Source of the DNA: Mariniblastus fucicola
GTDB lineage: Bacteria; Planctomycetota; Planctomycetia; Pirellulales; Pirellulaceae
Length of the DNA stretch: 64,000 nt
NCBI RefSeq assembly: GCF_008087665.1
Contig: NZ_CP042912.1
Coordinates: forward strand, 4,774,001-4,838,000
Direction of reading: 5' to 3'
A model generated the notes under the pieces. That model did no database searches. It had not been told where the DNA came from and was given only the letters and a program-made list of their open reading frames with translations. Below are positions 1 to 9,411 of the stretch, one piece after another. The number at the start of each line of letters is the position of its first letter. The stretch's first letter is position 1. Made by a program: the position numbers and the translations under genes.

Positions 1-426
1 CGACTGAAACTTTTTGTCGCGAAGAGACTTTCGAATCTCCCGCTCCGCCACAACCATCTCAAAGTTCTTTAAATAGGTTCTCAGGTGAGCGCCAATTTTC
101 TCATACCGGTTTCGGATCTCCGCGTCTGCATTCTTTGCAGTATCACTTCCAACTTTCGCCAACACTTCGTTGCAACATCGCTCAACTTCAGTTGAGAACG
201 ACTCGTGACCTGTTTCCACAAACTGATCCACACTTTGTCGAATTTGTTGCGTATCCAACTCCAATTGCAACACGTCCATGTTGATCAAACTCATTCGCCG
301 AGCCGTACTTTGTCGCGCCTGGATATGACTGTCGCCAAACCAGTCCACAAACTTTCCGACCGAGAAAAACACGGCGATCAGCATCAGGCTTCCGAATATT
401 CGGTGCTTTAAAGTGAAATTGCTCAT
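1..426 (-). CDS. membrane-bound sensor/chemoreceptor-like protein, N-terminal part (runs off left edge)
   Basis: The reading frame opens with ATG at 426 and stays open to the window edge, giving 142 codons of an incomplete protein. It starts with a short basic cytoplasmic stretch, then one hydrophobic segment at about residues 11-27, then a polar, helix-rich region with many charged residues (an RQSVDQF-type helix and repeated E/R/K heptads). This layout is typical of the extracytoplasmic helical domain of a histidine kinase or methyl-accepting protein, whose HAMP and signalling domains would lie beyond position 1. It starts 57 bases after the stop of a Tat-exported solute-binding protein on the same strand, so the two probably form one unit in which the binding protein feeds ligand to the sensor. 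The output type (kinase, cyclase or MCP) cannot be read here. Confidence 0.65.
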   Translation of the reverse strand, partial: MSNFTLKHRIFGSLMLIAVFFSVGKFVDWFGDSHIQARQSTARRMSLINMDVLQLELDTQQIRQSVDQFVETGHESFSTEVERCCNEVLAKVGSDTAKNADAEIRNRYEKIGAHLRTYLKNFEMVVAEREIRKSLRDKKFQS

Positions 427-482
427 AGGTTTGCGAAAGTTATCAAGGAGGGAATTCAGAGGTTGGGTTCAACTGGATTTGA

Positions 483-1736
483 TTACGTCGCGGCGAGAAA
501 ACTCTGCCACGCGCGAAGCGAATACTCATAAGTCGGCATGACGGTATTCCAAACCGCGATGTTGTCGAATCGTCGTTGATAGGAACCGCCGTCGCGTGTA
601 CGTCCCTTTTTGGCAACGACGGAATTATTGGTTCCAAGGAGATCTTCGGTCGCAGGTTTACCTTCGTACCAGTAGTCCCATTCTGACTGACTCAGATGCT
701 GTCTGGCTCTCCGTGGATTGGAAATGTAGTATCCCTGACGCGCGATGTAGGCTCCAGGCCAACCAGATAACCACCAGTTCATGAACTCATAGGCTGCATC
801 CTGTTTCGCGCCGTTGGTTCGCGATGAAAGGCACATGACACCGTGCCACGCGCGAAAGCCTTCCTTCGGCGAGGCGTAAACGCAATCCACACCTTCGCTT
901 CGAAGCGAATAAACTGCCGGCGAAAACATGCTTTCCAAGTGAACTTCACGGTCTCGCATCATGTCCACGGACTGCGGCACACTGCTCCAGGCACCTCGAA
1001 AGTGACCTTTCCGACGAAAACCGATCAGGATTTCAAACAGTCGGTCAATTTCAGCGTGAGTCAAACTGCCAATGTCTTCGAACTTCATTAGCCCTGCCGC
1101 TTCGACTGCGAGCGCGGCGTCGAAAATCCCAATCGAGGGAGCATTGACCAGAGCAACTTTGCCGTGAAACTGCTCGTCCAAAAGCCATCCCCAGCTTTCC
1201 GTCTGATAAGGTTGCCCCTGTTTGACGAACTCGGTGTCGTAGCCAAAGGAGTCGACATTGTGCACGTAGGGAAGAAACGAAATGTTGTTGCCTGGTCGAG
1301 CGCCCAGCGACTGATCGGGTTGGACGTAGACCATTTTGTGCGGAGCATCGCCAGCGCCCAGTTTCGAATTCTTTGTCAGTCGACCGACTTTCGAGATCCC
1401 GTTGATTTCGTCCCAGTAACGGATCCTCCTCGCATCAATCTGCTGGATGGACCTTGCTTGCCAGAGGACCTTTATGCTGTTGGACCACTGCTCGTAGAGG
1501 TCAAATGATTCCGGACGGGTCGATGCCTGATGCAGGACTTCTGCACTTCCTCCGGGCTGAAACTGAATTTCGATTCCAAGGTCTTTCTCAGCCTGGACTC
1601 GAATCTCCTCCTGCAGCGTTACATGAGTTCCAAGGACTCTGAGCTTAAACTTCTTCGGAATGTAAACGTACGGCGCCATCGAAGCTGCAAACGCAACGCC
1701 GGATGATTTGAGAAACTTTCGTCGGGATAAATTCAT
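483..1736 (-). CDS. Tat-exported ABC-type solute-binding protein (spermidine/putrescine-like, PotD/PotF class)
   Basis: The protein starts with a twin-arginine signal: the preferred ATG at 1736 gives MNLSRRKFLKSSG followed by an alanine-rich hydrophobic stretch. An upstream in-frame start at 1760 adds eight residues before the signal and is less likely. The mature part (about 390 aa) has the layout of family-1 extracellular binding proteins, including an early LRVLGTHVTLQEE strand, a central YGYDTEF/W-G-W region, and a late GAYIARQGYYISNPRRA segment typical of polyamine-type binders. No ABC permease or ATPase lies in the window; instead a membrane sensor follows 56 bases downstream. That context suggests a ligand-sensing rather than transport role, although the transporter could lie beyond the left edge. 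The ligand is not predictable. Confidence 0.75.
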   Translation of the reverse strand: MNLSRRKFLKSSGVAFAASMAPYVYIPKKFKLRVLGTHVTLQEEIRVQAEKDLGIEIQFQPGGSAEVLHQASTRPESFDLYEQWSNSIKVLWQARSIQQIDARRIRYWDEINGISKVGRLTKNSKLGAGDAPHKMVYVQPDQSLGARPGNNISFLPYVHNVDSFGYDTEFVKQGQPYQTESWGWLLDEQFHGKVALVNAPSIGIFDAALAVEAAGLMKFEDIGSLTHAEIDRLFEILIGFRRKGHFRGAWSSVPQSVDMMRDREVHLESMFSPAVYSLRSEGVDCVYASPKEGFRAWHGVMCLSSRTNGAKQDAAYEFMNWWLSGWPGAYIARQGYYISNPRRARQHLSQSEWDYWYEGKPATEDLLGTNNSVVAKKGRTRDGGSYQRRFDNIAVWNTVMPTYEYSLRAWQSFLAAT

Positions 1737-2113
1737 GTCAATTTCTGGCCAAACTGCCAATCTGGGAAACGGGAGAGCTCGCGTGTATCGGTTGGTGCCC
1801 GCTCTCGCATGGAAATAGGTTTTGCCCTATTGCTCCAACTCAGAGTTTTCATTTCACGCACAACGCCGTGTGAACCGTTTGGCAATCGCTTTCATTGCAA
1901 GCCAAACGAATCGAAGCCCGTGTAACGTAGGTCATCAGTTCCCTATGAGTTCCGAAACGTTCGTGATGTGGGAAAACCTCCTTTTGCGAATTGTTTCCAG
2001 AAACCCACCTCCCTCACCATGAGCGGAAACTAGCGTTGGAAACCCGATGAGTTCTCCAACGATCACATCGCGACGACACGAACCACGCCTCATGTCCTTC
2101 AGCGACAGCCAAC
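1737..2113. other. divergent intergenic region, no gene seen
   Basis: This stretch lies between the binding-protein gene (leftward) and the receiver-kinase gene (rightward) and should hold both promoters. Both strands contain only short, compositionally unconvincing frames. No clear hairpin, repeat or consensus promoter was found. Confidence 0.5.
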
Positions 2114-3718
2114 ATGTTTACAACCCCGAAATCAATTCTGCTTGTCGAAGACTGCCCGATCGATCGTGAAATGGTTGAGCGAGCTCTGAGCCACGACAGA
2201 TTGTTCAACGGTTCGATTTGTTGCGTCGATACGTTGGCCGAAGCGATTCGAGAACTCGACAGCAAGGACTACGATGCCGTTCTTAGCGACTTGAATTTGC
2301 CTGATTCGAGAAAATTGGACACCGTTTCGAAGTTGGTCGACGCAACCGATCTACCGATCGTCGTTCTGACATGCGACAGCATGGACATTGGAGTCAATGC
2401 GATCCGATTGGGAGCCAGTGATTTCATCCCAAAGTCTGACATCGACAAAGTGTTGCTGTCCAAGGCAATCGCTTTTTCGATCGAGCGTTACAACATCAAT
2501 CGCAGCCTTCATGATTCGAACAGCCAACTGGAAAAAGCAAACCAGCGGCTACAAAAACTCTGCCAGACCTCGTATGAGTTTGTGGACGACGTTTCGCATG
2601 AGTTCCGAACTCCACTTACCGTGATTCGTGAATTCGCCTCTCTGATCAAGGAAGGCATCGATGGCCCGATAAACAACAAACAGTCTTCCAGACTGGAAAC
2701 ATTGATCAGTCGGACTGATGATCTTGCCCGCATGGTGGACGATTTATTGGACAGCAGCCGACTGAGATCTGAACTAATCACGGTTTCTCGTCGCGACAAT
2801 GCGATCACTCCAGTTATTGAAAATGTACTTGAACTGGTGGAACAGGACGCCAGAAGAAAACAGATTCAGCTGAACATTGCCGACGTCCCCGACGAAATGT
2901 TTGCGTTCTGCGATAGCGAGAAATTGGGACGCGTCTTGACCAATCTGGTCACCAACGCAATCAAGTTCACGCAACCTGGCGGAAAGATTCTGATCAAAGC
3001 AGAATGCTCAGATTCGCCCTGGAATCATACGCTATCCGTCATCGACAACGGTCCGGGAATCTCGAAGGAACTGGCGTCGAAGATCTTCTCCCGATTTCAA
3101 CAGGGCGAAACACTGAACGAGTCCAGATCCAGCTGTCACGGCTTCGGGCTTGGGTTGAGCATCGCAAATGCACTCTCCAAACTGAACCTCGGCAAACTGA
3201 CTCTTGAAAGCAAAATTGGACATGGCAGCAAGTTCTCGATTCACCTTGCGGGCACCAGCTTGAGCTCGAAACTTAGTGCTTTTCATGAAACCGTTCTCGA
3301 CAGCTCCAATTGCAAACAGCTCGTTGCACTTAATGTCGAAACGCGCAAAACAGAAAGTCCAGACAGCCGTGACCCACAGCAGGGCTGTCTGGAGAAGTTT
3401 CTTAACGATCAGTTGGGAGCCGAAGCCCTGATTCTGGAAAGAACGCCGGGGCAGTTCCGAATCCTGTTTGGCATGACTGACTCCAATCCACGCGTCGTCG
3501 TCGACATGCTAGAAGCAGCTTGGTCAGTAGCTACAGTCGACACTCCAAAATCTGCTCAAAGCGTGAAGTTTGCAGTCTCGGACACCAGCTGCCTCGAAAG
3601 CAAAGACCAATTTCTGGGCTGGGCAACCTGCCAGATCACAGACGCATGCGATCACGACTCACGCACTCCGGCGTGGTGTCGCGTGAAACGCTCGTCGCAG
3701 TGCAAAACAACTTACTAA
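2114..3718 (+). CDS. hybrid signalling protein: N-terminal receiver plus histidine kinase
   Basis: The 534-residue protein starts with a receiver domain (about 5-120) that has the acidic pair E12/D13, phospho-acceptor D59 in the VLSDLNLPD strand, T86 and K107. After a coiled linker comes a HisKA domain with H162 in the SHEFRTPL H-box. It is followed by a HATPase domain with N281 in the N-box, a DNGPGI G1 box near 311-316 and a GFGLGLSI G2 box near 343-350. There is no membrane segment, so it is a soluble kinase that takes input through its receiver. The last 160 residues match nothing I recognise and may be a degenerate receiver-like or regulatory domain. A single-domain receiver follows 168 bases downstream on the same strand and is the obvious phosphotransfer partner. 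Confidence 0.88.
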   Translation: MFTTPKSILLVEDCPIDREMVERALSHDRLFNGSICCVDTLAEAIRELDSKDYDAVLSDLNLPDSRKLDTVSKLVDATDLPIVVLTCDSMDIGVNAIRLGASDFIPKSDIDKVLLSKAIAFSIERYNINRSLHDSNSQLEKANQRLQKLCQTSYEFVDDVSHEFRTPLTVIREFASLIKEGIDGPINNKQSSRLETLISRTDDLARMVDDLLDSSRLRSELITVSRRDNAITPVIENVLELVEQDARRKQIQLNIADVPDEMFAFCDSEKLGRVLTNLVTNAIKFTQPGGKILIKAECSDSPWNHTLSVIDNGPGISKELASKIFSRFQQGETLNESRSSCHGFGLGLSIANALSKLNLGKLTLESKIGHGSKFSIHLAGTSLSSKLSAFHETVLDSSNCKQLVALNVETRKTESPDSRDPQQGCLEKFLNDQLGAEALILERTPGQFRILFGMTDSNPRVVVDMLEAAWSVATVDTPKSAQSVKFAVSDTSCLESKDQFLGWATCQITDACDHDSRTPAWCRVKRSSQCKTTY

Positions 3719-3886
3719 TTCTCGACATCCTATTCTTGTAAAATCCTCATGACCAATCCATCGAATGACAGTCAAAATCCTTCTGAACGAAACCGAAAAT
3801 GCATCGGCAAGCTTGGTGAGAAAATCTACTTTCGGGATCCGGCTTCCGTAAACCTAAAACCACGTTGCCTCGAGCCACAACTGATC

Positions 3887-4282
3887 ATGGCCCCGGCGAT
3901 TCTGCATATCGACGACGACAAGGATCTGGTCGAAGGCTTGACGGCAAGACTTGGGCATCGAGGATTCGAAACCGAGGGAGCGTTCAACGGACTTTCAGGA
4001 TTCAAGAAAGCGGAACAGAGCGTGCCAGACCTGATCGTTCTGGACTACGACATGCCTGGATTGCGCGGGGATCAGGTTATCGAAGAACTGAAAGCCACGC
4101 CTGAAACGAAACACATTCCAATCATCGTCCTGACCGCTGTGTCCAATAGTTCGGTCAAAGAAAAACTGATGGATCGAGGCGCCGACGTCTTCATGAAGAA
4201 GCCTTTCAAATTCGAAGAAGTCCACGATAACATCGTGGAACTGCTGGGCGTCGATCCGCGAGAAACCGCGATGGTTGGCTAG
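3887..4282 (+). CDS. single-domain response regulator (CheY-like)
   Basis: The protein is one receiver domain of 131 residues with all conserved sites: the D9-D10-D11 acidic cluster, phospho-acceptor D53 in VLDYDMPG, T83 in the VLTA strand and K105 in the MKKPF motif. There is no DNA-binding or enzymatic output domain, so it acts through protein contacts or passes phosphate on. An ATG at 3749 would add 46 residues with no receiver character; the ATG at 3887 gives a receiver of standard length and is preferred. It follows the receiver-kinase on the same strand and probably shares its transcript. The converging gene on the other strand ends 12 bases further on. Confidence 0.85.
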   Translation: MAPAILHIDDDKDLVEGLTARLGHRGFETEGAFNGLSGFKKAEQSVPDLIVLDYDMPGLRGDQVIEELKATPETKHIPIIVLTAVSNSSVKEKLMDRGADVFMKKPFKFEEVHDNIVELLGVDPRETAMVG

Positions 4283-4294
4283 TGGTGGTGTCGA

Positions 4295-6052
4295 TCACCC
4301 GCCTGTGATTGAACCGGGATCCCGTTGCGCATCATCGCTACTGGGCACTGGTTCGCCTTCGATCCGTTCGAGTTTGTCAACATCGGGGTCCTGCGTTTCA
4401 GGTGCATCTTCGATGTCGAGGCTGAAATCTTCTGGAGTGCCATCAGGCTGCTCCAACACGGTTTCGGAACCGGCAGGCTCCTCCGTCTCTTCTCGCTTAG
4501 CCGCACGCGGAGTTTCCATTTCCGCATCTGACGTTGATTCATCATCGTTCCTGGATTCCGTCGCGGTGTCCTGCGCGTCGAAAGTTTTCTCATCGACGAC
4601 TTTGCCGTTCTCGTTCCAAATTCTCCAAACACCGACAGGTCGATCTTCTTCAAAACGGCCCTCGCTGCGCTTCATGCCAGACTCATGCCAGTAACGCCAC
4701 AGTCCAGTACGCTTGCCTTTTGCAAATTCCCCTTCGGCTTTCTTGTTGTGCGTTTCGTGCCACCAGGTGAACAAACCATCACGTACACCGTCGACGTATC
4801 GGCCAGTCATTTTGGGTTGTCGATTCGGATACCATTCAGCGACCGGTCCGTGCTGAACTTCTTCACCTTCCCGATCGAACGTCGCCGGTTTGGCCGTCCA
4901 CCAATTGTCAGCGACCTGTGGCGTAAGTTTCTGATCGCGAAAAACTCGCTCGGATGCCAAAGTCTGATTCGAGTAAGTTGACTTTTTGCGGATCACTTTG
5001 CGACCATCGACAAACTGTTCGCGTCGCTGCATTTTCCCTTGCTGATCCCACTGCAAAACGATTCCGTGTGGAACGCCTTGTTTAAAAGTCGCTTCTCGCA
5101 TCTTTTTTCCGCCCGGATAGAACCACGACGCCAAACCGTTGCGGACTCCGTTTTCAAAAGTGATTGAGCAGATCAGATTTTCTGACTTGTCTGTGATCGT
5201 CCACACGCCATCGATTTCATTGCGGACAAAATTGGCTCTTGAAAGGTACGGGCCTTCAAACAGATTGAACGGCATTTGAGAAAACAGGCCGCCACTTCCG
5301 GGCTCATGGACGCGTTCCCAGTCGCCTTCCATCGCACCGCGAACGAAAGTCCCCGAAGCGATCGGACGCTGCTGGCGATCGTACATCAACCATCCGCCAT
5401 CGTTGTAGTAGTTCCCATCGGCGTCCTGGGCAATCGTGCGGACAATCTTGATGCTGCCGTCAGGATAGCGCTCACGAATAATCTCGTGAGTTCGCGAATC
5501 GAAGTCGCGGTTGGCACTTTCGATCGCCTTCATGCCGTCGATCTGCAGCCGCGGTGCAGATAGCGTCGGCTTGACCATTCGCTGCGGCGGACTGCTTTGC
5601 GTCATCGGACGTCGACTGCTGCCGAGACCTTCGCTTGTGTCTTTCCCCAGCCAATCGGGTTGCATGAACTCGCCCTCGTACTGATTTGGCAACGCCTGAG
5701 TTTCCGACAAGACAGTCGTTCCCGGAGTCGCGTCGAGCGATGGAGACTGATCGGCTGCCGTTGGTCGTGTCGACAAATGGCCTTCGACAGGTCCAAACTG
5801 ACTGAAGTCGGGTTCCGTCAGTCCAGCGCTGGGCAAGACTTCGCCGTCGATGTCTTCCATTTTTGACGCCTGGTCTTCGCCTCCAAATCGCAGTCCGCCT
5901 AACGTCTTTGATGGTCTGATTTCGGGCGTGATGAATTTGTCAGAATCCTGAGCCGATACTGTTGTGACGTGGCACAACACTGCCAACAGAACGAAGATTG
6001 TTCCGAGCGTTCGCAATCCAAAATACTTGATTCGACTGTCGATCATTGCCAC
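4295..6052 (-). CDS. secreted MORN/YwqK-type repeat protein
   Basis: The 585-residue product begins with a signal peptide (hydrophobic stretch at about 13-33, ending near VSAQ). After a disordered, proline-rich section, residues of about 195-500 carry repeated units of the type G-x-W-x-x-W-x-x-x-G-K-x-x-x-E-x-x-F (for example WYPGGKKMREATF, WYPNRQPKMTGRY, WHESGMKRSEGRF and WRIWNENGKVVDEKTF). These are typical of the toxin-antitoxin-annotated YwqK and MORN variant repeats that form elongated beta sheets. The last 90 residues are strongly acidic and low in complexity. Such proteins are common in planctomycetes, and their role is usually structural or unknown. No neighbour explains it. The family assignment is good; the function is not known. 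Confidence 0.75.
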   Translation of the reverse strand: MAMIDSRIKYFGLRTLGTIFVLLAVLCHVTTVSAQDSDKFITPEIRPSKTLGGLRFGGEDQASKMEDIDGEVLPSAGLTEPDFSQFGPVEGHLSTRPTAADQSPSLDATPGTTVLSETQALPNQYEGEFMQPDWLGKDTSEGLGSSRRPMTQSSPPQRMVKPTLSAPRLQIDGMKAIESANRDFDSRTHEIIRERYPDGSIKIVRTIAQDADGNYYNDGGWLMYDRQQRPIASGTFVRGAMEGDWERVHEPGSGGLFSQMPFNLFEGPYLSRANFVRNEIDGVWTITDKSENLICSITFENGVRNGLASWFYPGGKKMREATFKQGVPHGIVLQWDQQGKMQRREQFVDGRKVIRKKSTYSNQTLASERVFRDQKLTPQVADNWWTAKPATFDREGEEVQHGPVAEWYPNRQPKMTGRYVDGVRDGLFTWWHETHNKKAEGEFAKGKRTGLWRYWHESGMKRSEGRFEEDRPVGVWRIWNENGKVVDEKTFDAQDTATESRNDDESTSDAEMETPRAAKREETEEPAGSETVLEQPDGTPEDFSLDIEDAPETQDPDVDKLERIEGEPVPSSDDAQRDPGSITGG

Positions 6053-6319
6053 TGCTGTTCTTGATCCGGAAGTGTCCGCTTGAGGCTTTCAATTTATCAG
6101 GGCAGAGCTGAGATGGCGTGCATTTTCCCCTGTCAATCGTATCGACTTCCCTCAATGGCTGGCTGATTTGTGAATCTGTTCCCAACACAGCCACTTTAAC
6201 CCGAGCCAACGATTGGGAAACTGAGCCGAGTTTTCGGTTGACAGCGGTATCCGGCGAAATGATGGCGATCCGGAATCGCGGCCCTTGCCGATCGTACCGG
6301 CTGCAACGACAATAGCCGT

Positions 6320-6592
6320 ATGGCATTCTTCTCAGACAAAAAGCTTCGCCGCATCCGAATCACCATCGATGACTCGGCGATCAAATCCGACTCGCCCGAG
6401 ATCCAGAACCGACTCGATCGGATTGCGGAAAACTACGGCAAGCTCGATGAAGTCCTCTCAGGTTTGGAGGACCGTTTCGAGAACGATGAGGCATTTCTGA
6501 GCCTGTTCCCGGAAGTCGCCGACGGTGAAGAACCGGTTTTCGATTTGCCCAAAAAGAAGAAACGAAAATGGCGCCCGCGGAAACCTCGCTAG
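6320..6592 (+). CDS. small conserved-looking hypothetical protein upstream of fhcA
   Basis: This 90-residue reading frame starts at ATG 6320 and ends 24 bases before the fhcA start. It has an N-terminal basic strand (KKLRRIRITIDD), a helical acidic middle (IQNRLDRIAENYGKLDEVL and following) and an abrupt C-terminal tail of lysine, arginine and tryptophan (KKKKRKWRPRKPR). The charge asymmetry and its tight spacing to fhcA argue for a real gene and a shared transcript. I recognise no domain. It may assist the C1-transfer enzyme or be unrelated to it. Confidence 0.55.
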   Translation: MAFFSDKKLRRIRITIDDSAIKSDSPEIQNRLDRIAENYGKLDEVLSGLEDRFENDEAFLSLFPEVADGEEPVFDLPKKKKRKWRPRKPR

Positions 6593-6616
6593 GTTCGCGG
6601 CCAGAACGGATTTCGA

Positions 6617-8272
6617 ATGAGCTATCTTTGCCTCTCCGGCGGACGTGTTGTAGATCCAACCAACGAGGTCGATCAAGTCATCGACGTCTGGATTCTGGAC
6701 GGAAAAATCGTCGCCGAGCCTGATGCGGACCAACAATCCTCCGCAGGCGTACGTCGCATCGATGTCAGTGGTCAGATCGTCATGGCAGGAGCCATTGACA
6801 TGCATTGCCACATCGCGGGCTCGAAAGTCAACGCCGCCCGAATGATGATGCCGCATCTGAATCGCCGATCGATCGAACAGTCTCGCGAGTTCGATCGGCA
6901 ATGGTTTCACTCCGGCCACATGGGAGCCGTGCCTTCGCTGTTCGCCACCGGCTACAAGTACACGGGCTTGGGGTATACGACTTGCTTTGACGCTGCAATC
7001 TCTCCGCTGGCGGCCAGGCATGCACATCACGATTTCAATGTAATCCCTGGCGTCGATACAGGCTTCTTCACACTTGTCGGCAACAACCAGTACGTGATGC
7101 AGTGTGCTGCGGATGGAAACCAACAGGGCATGCAGAACTTTCTGGCGTGGCTGCTGAGCAAAGTGGGCTCTTACGCGCCGAAAGTCGTCAACCCTGGCGG
7201 CGTGGAGCTTTGGAAACAGAAACGAACGGGCAATGCTCGCGATCTTGATCAGACGATAGACGGCTTTAAAACGACGCCACGAAAGATCCTCCAGTCGATT
7301 GCTCAAGCCGCCAATGCGATCGATCTGCCGCACCCTGTTCACATCCATACAAACAACCTTGGCATCCCTGGCAACTGGGAAACGACTCTGGGAACGATGC
7401 AGGCGCTTACGGGCTTACGAGCACACCTGACGCACATCCAATTCCACAGCTACGGCGGCGGTGACGAAAGTGAGTCATCGCTGTGCTCAAAAGTTGCTCC
7501 TCTGGCCGAAGTCATCAACGCGAATCCGAACCTTAGCGTCGATGTTGGACAAGTCATGTTCGGTCCAACGATGAGCATGACGGGCGACGGTCCGCTCGGC
7601 TACTACCTTCAGCAAATTGGGGCCGAAAAATGGTATTCGGCGGATACGGAAATCGAATCTGGCTGTGGCGTTTCGCCGATCGAGTACAAGAATCGAAACT
7701 TCGTTCACTCGTTGCAGTGGGCGATCGGACTGGAGTGGTATCTTTCTGTGAAGAATCCATGGCAAGTTGTGATGAGCACGGACCATCCCAACGGTGGTAG
7801 CTTCATGGCGTATCCGCAGATCATTCGACTTTTGATGGATCGCAGCTTCCGCGCCGACATGCTGAACAAGGTGAACTCGAAAGTACTCGAGTTTAGCGGC
7901 CTCAAGGATATGGATCGTGAATATTCACTTTCCGAGATCGCGATCATTACCCGCAGCGGACCTGCGAAATTGCTGGGGCTGAACCAGAAAGGCCATCTTG
8001 GTGTTGGTGCCGATGCGGACGTGGTGGTCTATCGCGAAGACGATGACAAAGAAAAAATGTTTAGCGTACCGCGATTCGTGCTGAAGGACGGGAAAGTTGT
8101 GGTGGAAGATTTTGAAATCCGCAACGTCGTTCACGGCCGAACGCTGTCGACGATCCGCGACTACGACATCGATGCTCAGGGCGAAATCGAAAAATGGTTC
8201 TCGCAGCAGTATTCGATCGCGACTGAAAGCTACGGTGTTGAATCGGGCGAGTTTGCGAGGCTTGTCCAATAG
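6617..8272 (+). CDS. fhcA: formylmethanofuran dehydrogenase / formyltransferase-hydrolase subunit A
   Basis: The 551-residue protein belongs to the amidohydrolase superfamily and matches FwdA/FmdA/FhcA in overall layout. It opens with a GGRVVDPTNEVDQVIDVWI strand, then the metal-binding DMHCHIAGSKVN motif near residue 60, a central HIHTNNLGIPGNWETT region with further histidines, and MSTDHPNGGSFMAYPQ carrying a late catalytic Asp-His. In methylotrophs FhcA is part of the formyltransferase/hydrolase complex that releases formate from formyl-tetrahydromethanopterin (or its analogue), and planctomycetes are known to carry H4MPT-linked C1 genes. The other subunits (fhcB, C, D) are not in the window, which agrees with dispersed C1 genes in this phylum. 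The ATG at 6617 is well placed after the small upstream gene. Confidence 0.88.
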   Translation: MSYLCLSGGRVVDPTNEVDQVIDVWILDGKIVAEPDADQQSSAGVRRIDVSGQIVMAGAIDMHCHIAGSKVNAARMMMPHLNRRSIEQSREFDRQWFHSGHMGAVPSLFATGYKYTGLGYTTCFDAAISPLAARHAHHDFNVIPGVDTGFFTLVGNNQYVMQCAADGNQQGMQNFLAWLLSKVGSYAPKVVNPGGVELWKQKRTGNARDLDQTIDGFKTTPRKILQSIAQAANAIDLPHPVHIHTNNLGIPGNWETTLGTMQALTGLRAHLTHIQFHSYGGGDESESSLCSKVAPLAEVINANPNLSVDVGQVMFGPTMSMTGDGPLGYYLQQIGAEKWYSADTEIESGCGVSPIEYKNRNFVHSLQWAIGLEWYLSVKNPWQVVMSTDHPNGGSFMAYPQIIRLLMDRSFRADMLNKVNSKVLEFSGLKDMDREYSLSEIAIITRSGPAKLLGLNQKGHLGVGADADVVVYREDDDKEKMFSVPRFVLKDGKVVVEDFEIRNVVHGRTLSTIRDYDIDAQGEIEKWFSQQYSIATESYGVESGEFARLVQ

Positions 8273-8302
8273 AGACGTGTTTGCGGCTTCATCCAGCCGC
8301 AA

Positions 8303-9253
8303 TTAAGCCTTTAGTTCATCATCCTCTGCCGTATTTCTGTCATCGTCGTTGCTGACCACGTCACCTTCATTGCTATTCTCCGTTGAACTCACTGAATGTC
8401 GATCTTCCGACATGCCAACTTTCTTGCTCCGCCAGGCCACGGTTTGTGTGATCAAGCCAGCGGTCACAGCAGCCAACGGCACCGACAGCAAAACGATAAG
8501 ACTCCCAATCTCAGGATAGAAAGCGAGGTTCGGAAACGTATTTGCGATCGTCGTGTTGGCAACGATGGGCAGGCCATAGCTTTTTGAAGACATGATTTGC
8601 ACGCAAACCAGAATTCCGCCAATCGCAACCGTTATCCAGAAAGGTCTCATTCTACCGCCGTAGAGTACCAGACAGGGCAGCATCGACGCAAAGCAAACGA
8701 CGACCATGCTCCAAACAATCACCGACCAACCAACGCCGACACCGAACCATTCCATCGCGAAAGACAGCGCCCAGAAGAAACTCCAAACGCCCAACAACCA
8801 GCCTGGCGATTGTTCACCAAGCTTCATCCAGATCAAGCCAGCAACGACTCCCCACAACAAAACAGTGTGAAGTTCGACGACCCAGTATAGCGCGACCCAA
8901 CTTCCGATTGTTCCTCTTGCGAAGTTTTCTCCATAGTCAGCAAACACATCAAGGTCACCGTGGCCCATCATTCGAAAAACAGCATTGGTCACATGCTCCG
9001 CCACGGGATTGGGTACGCCTCCCATCATCATGAACGCAATCAGTGACAACGTCGTGCTCGACCAACCAATCCAAAACTCTCGATGCTTCAGTTCCACCAC
9101 CAGCGGTAGCATCGCTCCGGCAAATACCAACACAACAGTTATGAACTTCACCGCGTAAAATGCGAGTAGATTCGGCGGAATTGAAAACGCCATCGCATAG
9201 CAAAGAGCGGCCCAGGCAGTCACGGCTAGCAGGAGCCGAGTATCGAATTTCAT
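8303..9253 (-). CDS. polytopic membrane protein of unknown function
   Basis: The 316-residue protein is dominated by hydrophobic segments; about eight membrane helices can be picked out, starting at residues 8-25 and ending near 280. A polar acidic tail of about 35 residues rich in Asp, Glu and Ser ends the protein and should be cytoplasmic. There is no signal peptide separate from the first helix and no motif I recognise. It converges with fhcA (31 bases apart) and diverges from comEC. It could be a transporter-like or prenyltransferase-like protein, but nothing specific supports either. Confidence 0.6.
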   Translation of the reverse strand: MKFDTRLLLAVTAWAALCYAMAFSIPPNLLAFYAVKFITVVLVFAGAMLPLVVELKHREFWIGWSSTTLSLIAFMMMGGVPNPVAEHVTNAVFRMMGHGDLDVFADYGENFARGTIGSWVALYWVVELHTVLLWGVVAGLIWMKLGEQSPGWLLGVWSFFWALSFAMEWFGVGVGWSVIVWSMVVVCFASMLPCLVLYGGRMRPFWITVAIGGILVCVQIMSSKSYGLPIVANTTIANTFPNLAFYPEIGSLIVLLSVPLAAVTAGLITQTVAWRSKKVGMSEDRHSVSSTENSNEGDVVSNDDDRNTAEDDELKA

Positions 9254-9411
9254 CAGTTACTCTTTGAAAATGTGAAAAGATCCTGTTTCAAGAACCGCAT
9301 TCTTGTATCGATTTCAGCCGCAATCCCTCGCAAGAGAAAACGTTAGCTCACACCTGAACACATACTATTTGATACAATGTCGATCCCTCCTTTCACGATA
9401 CGGATCTACCA

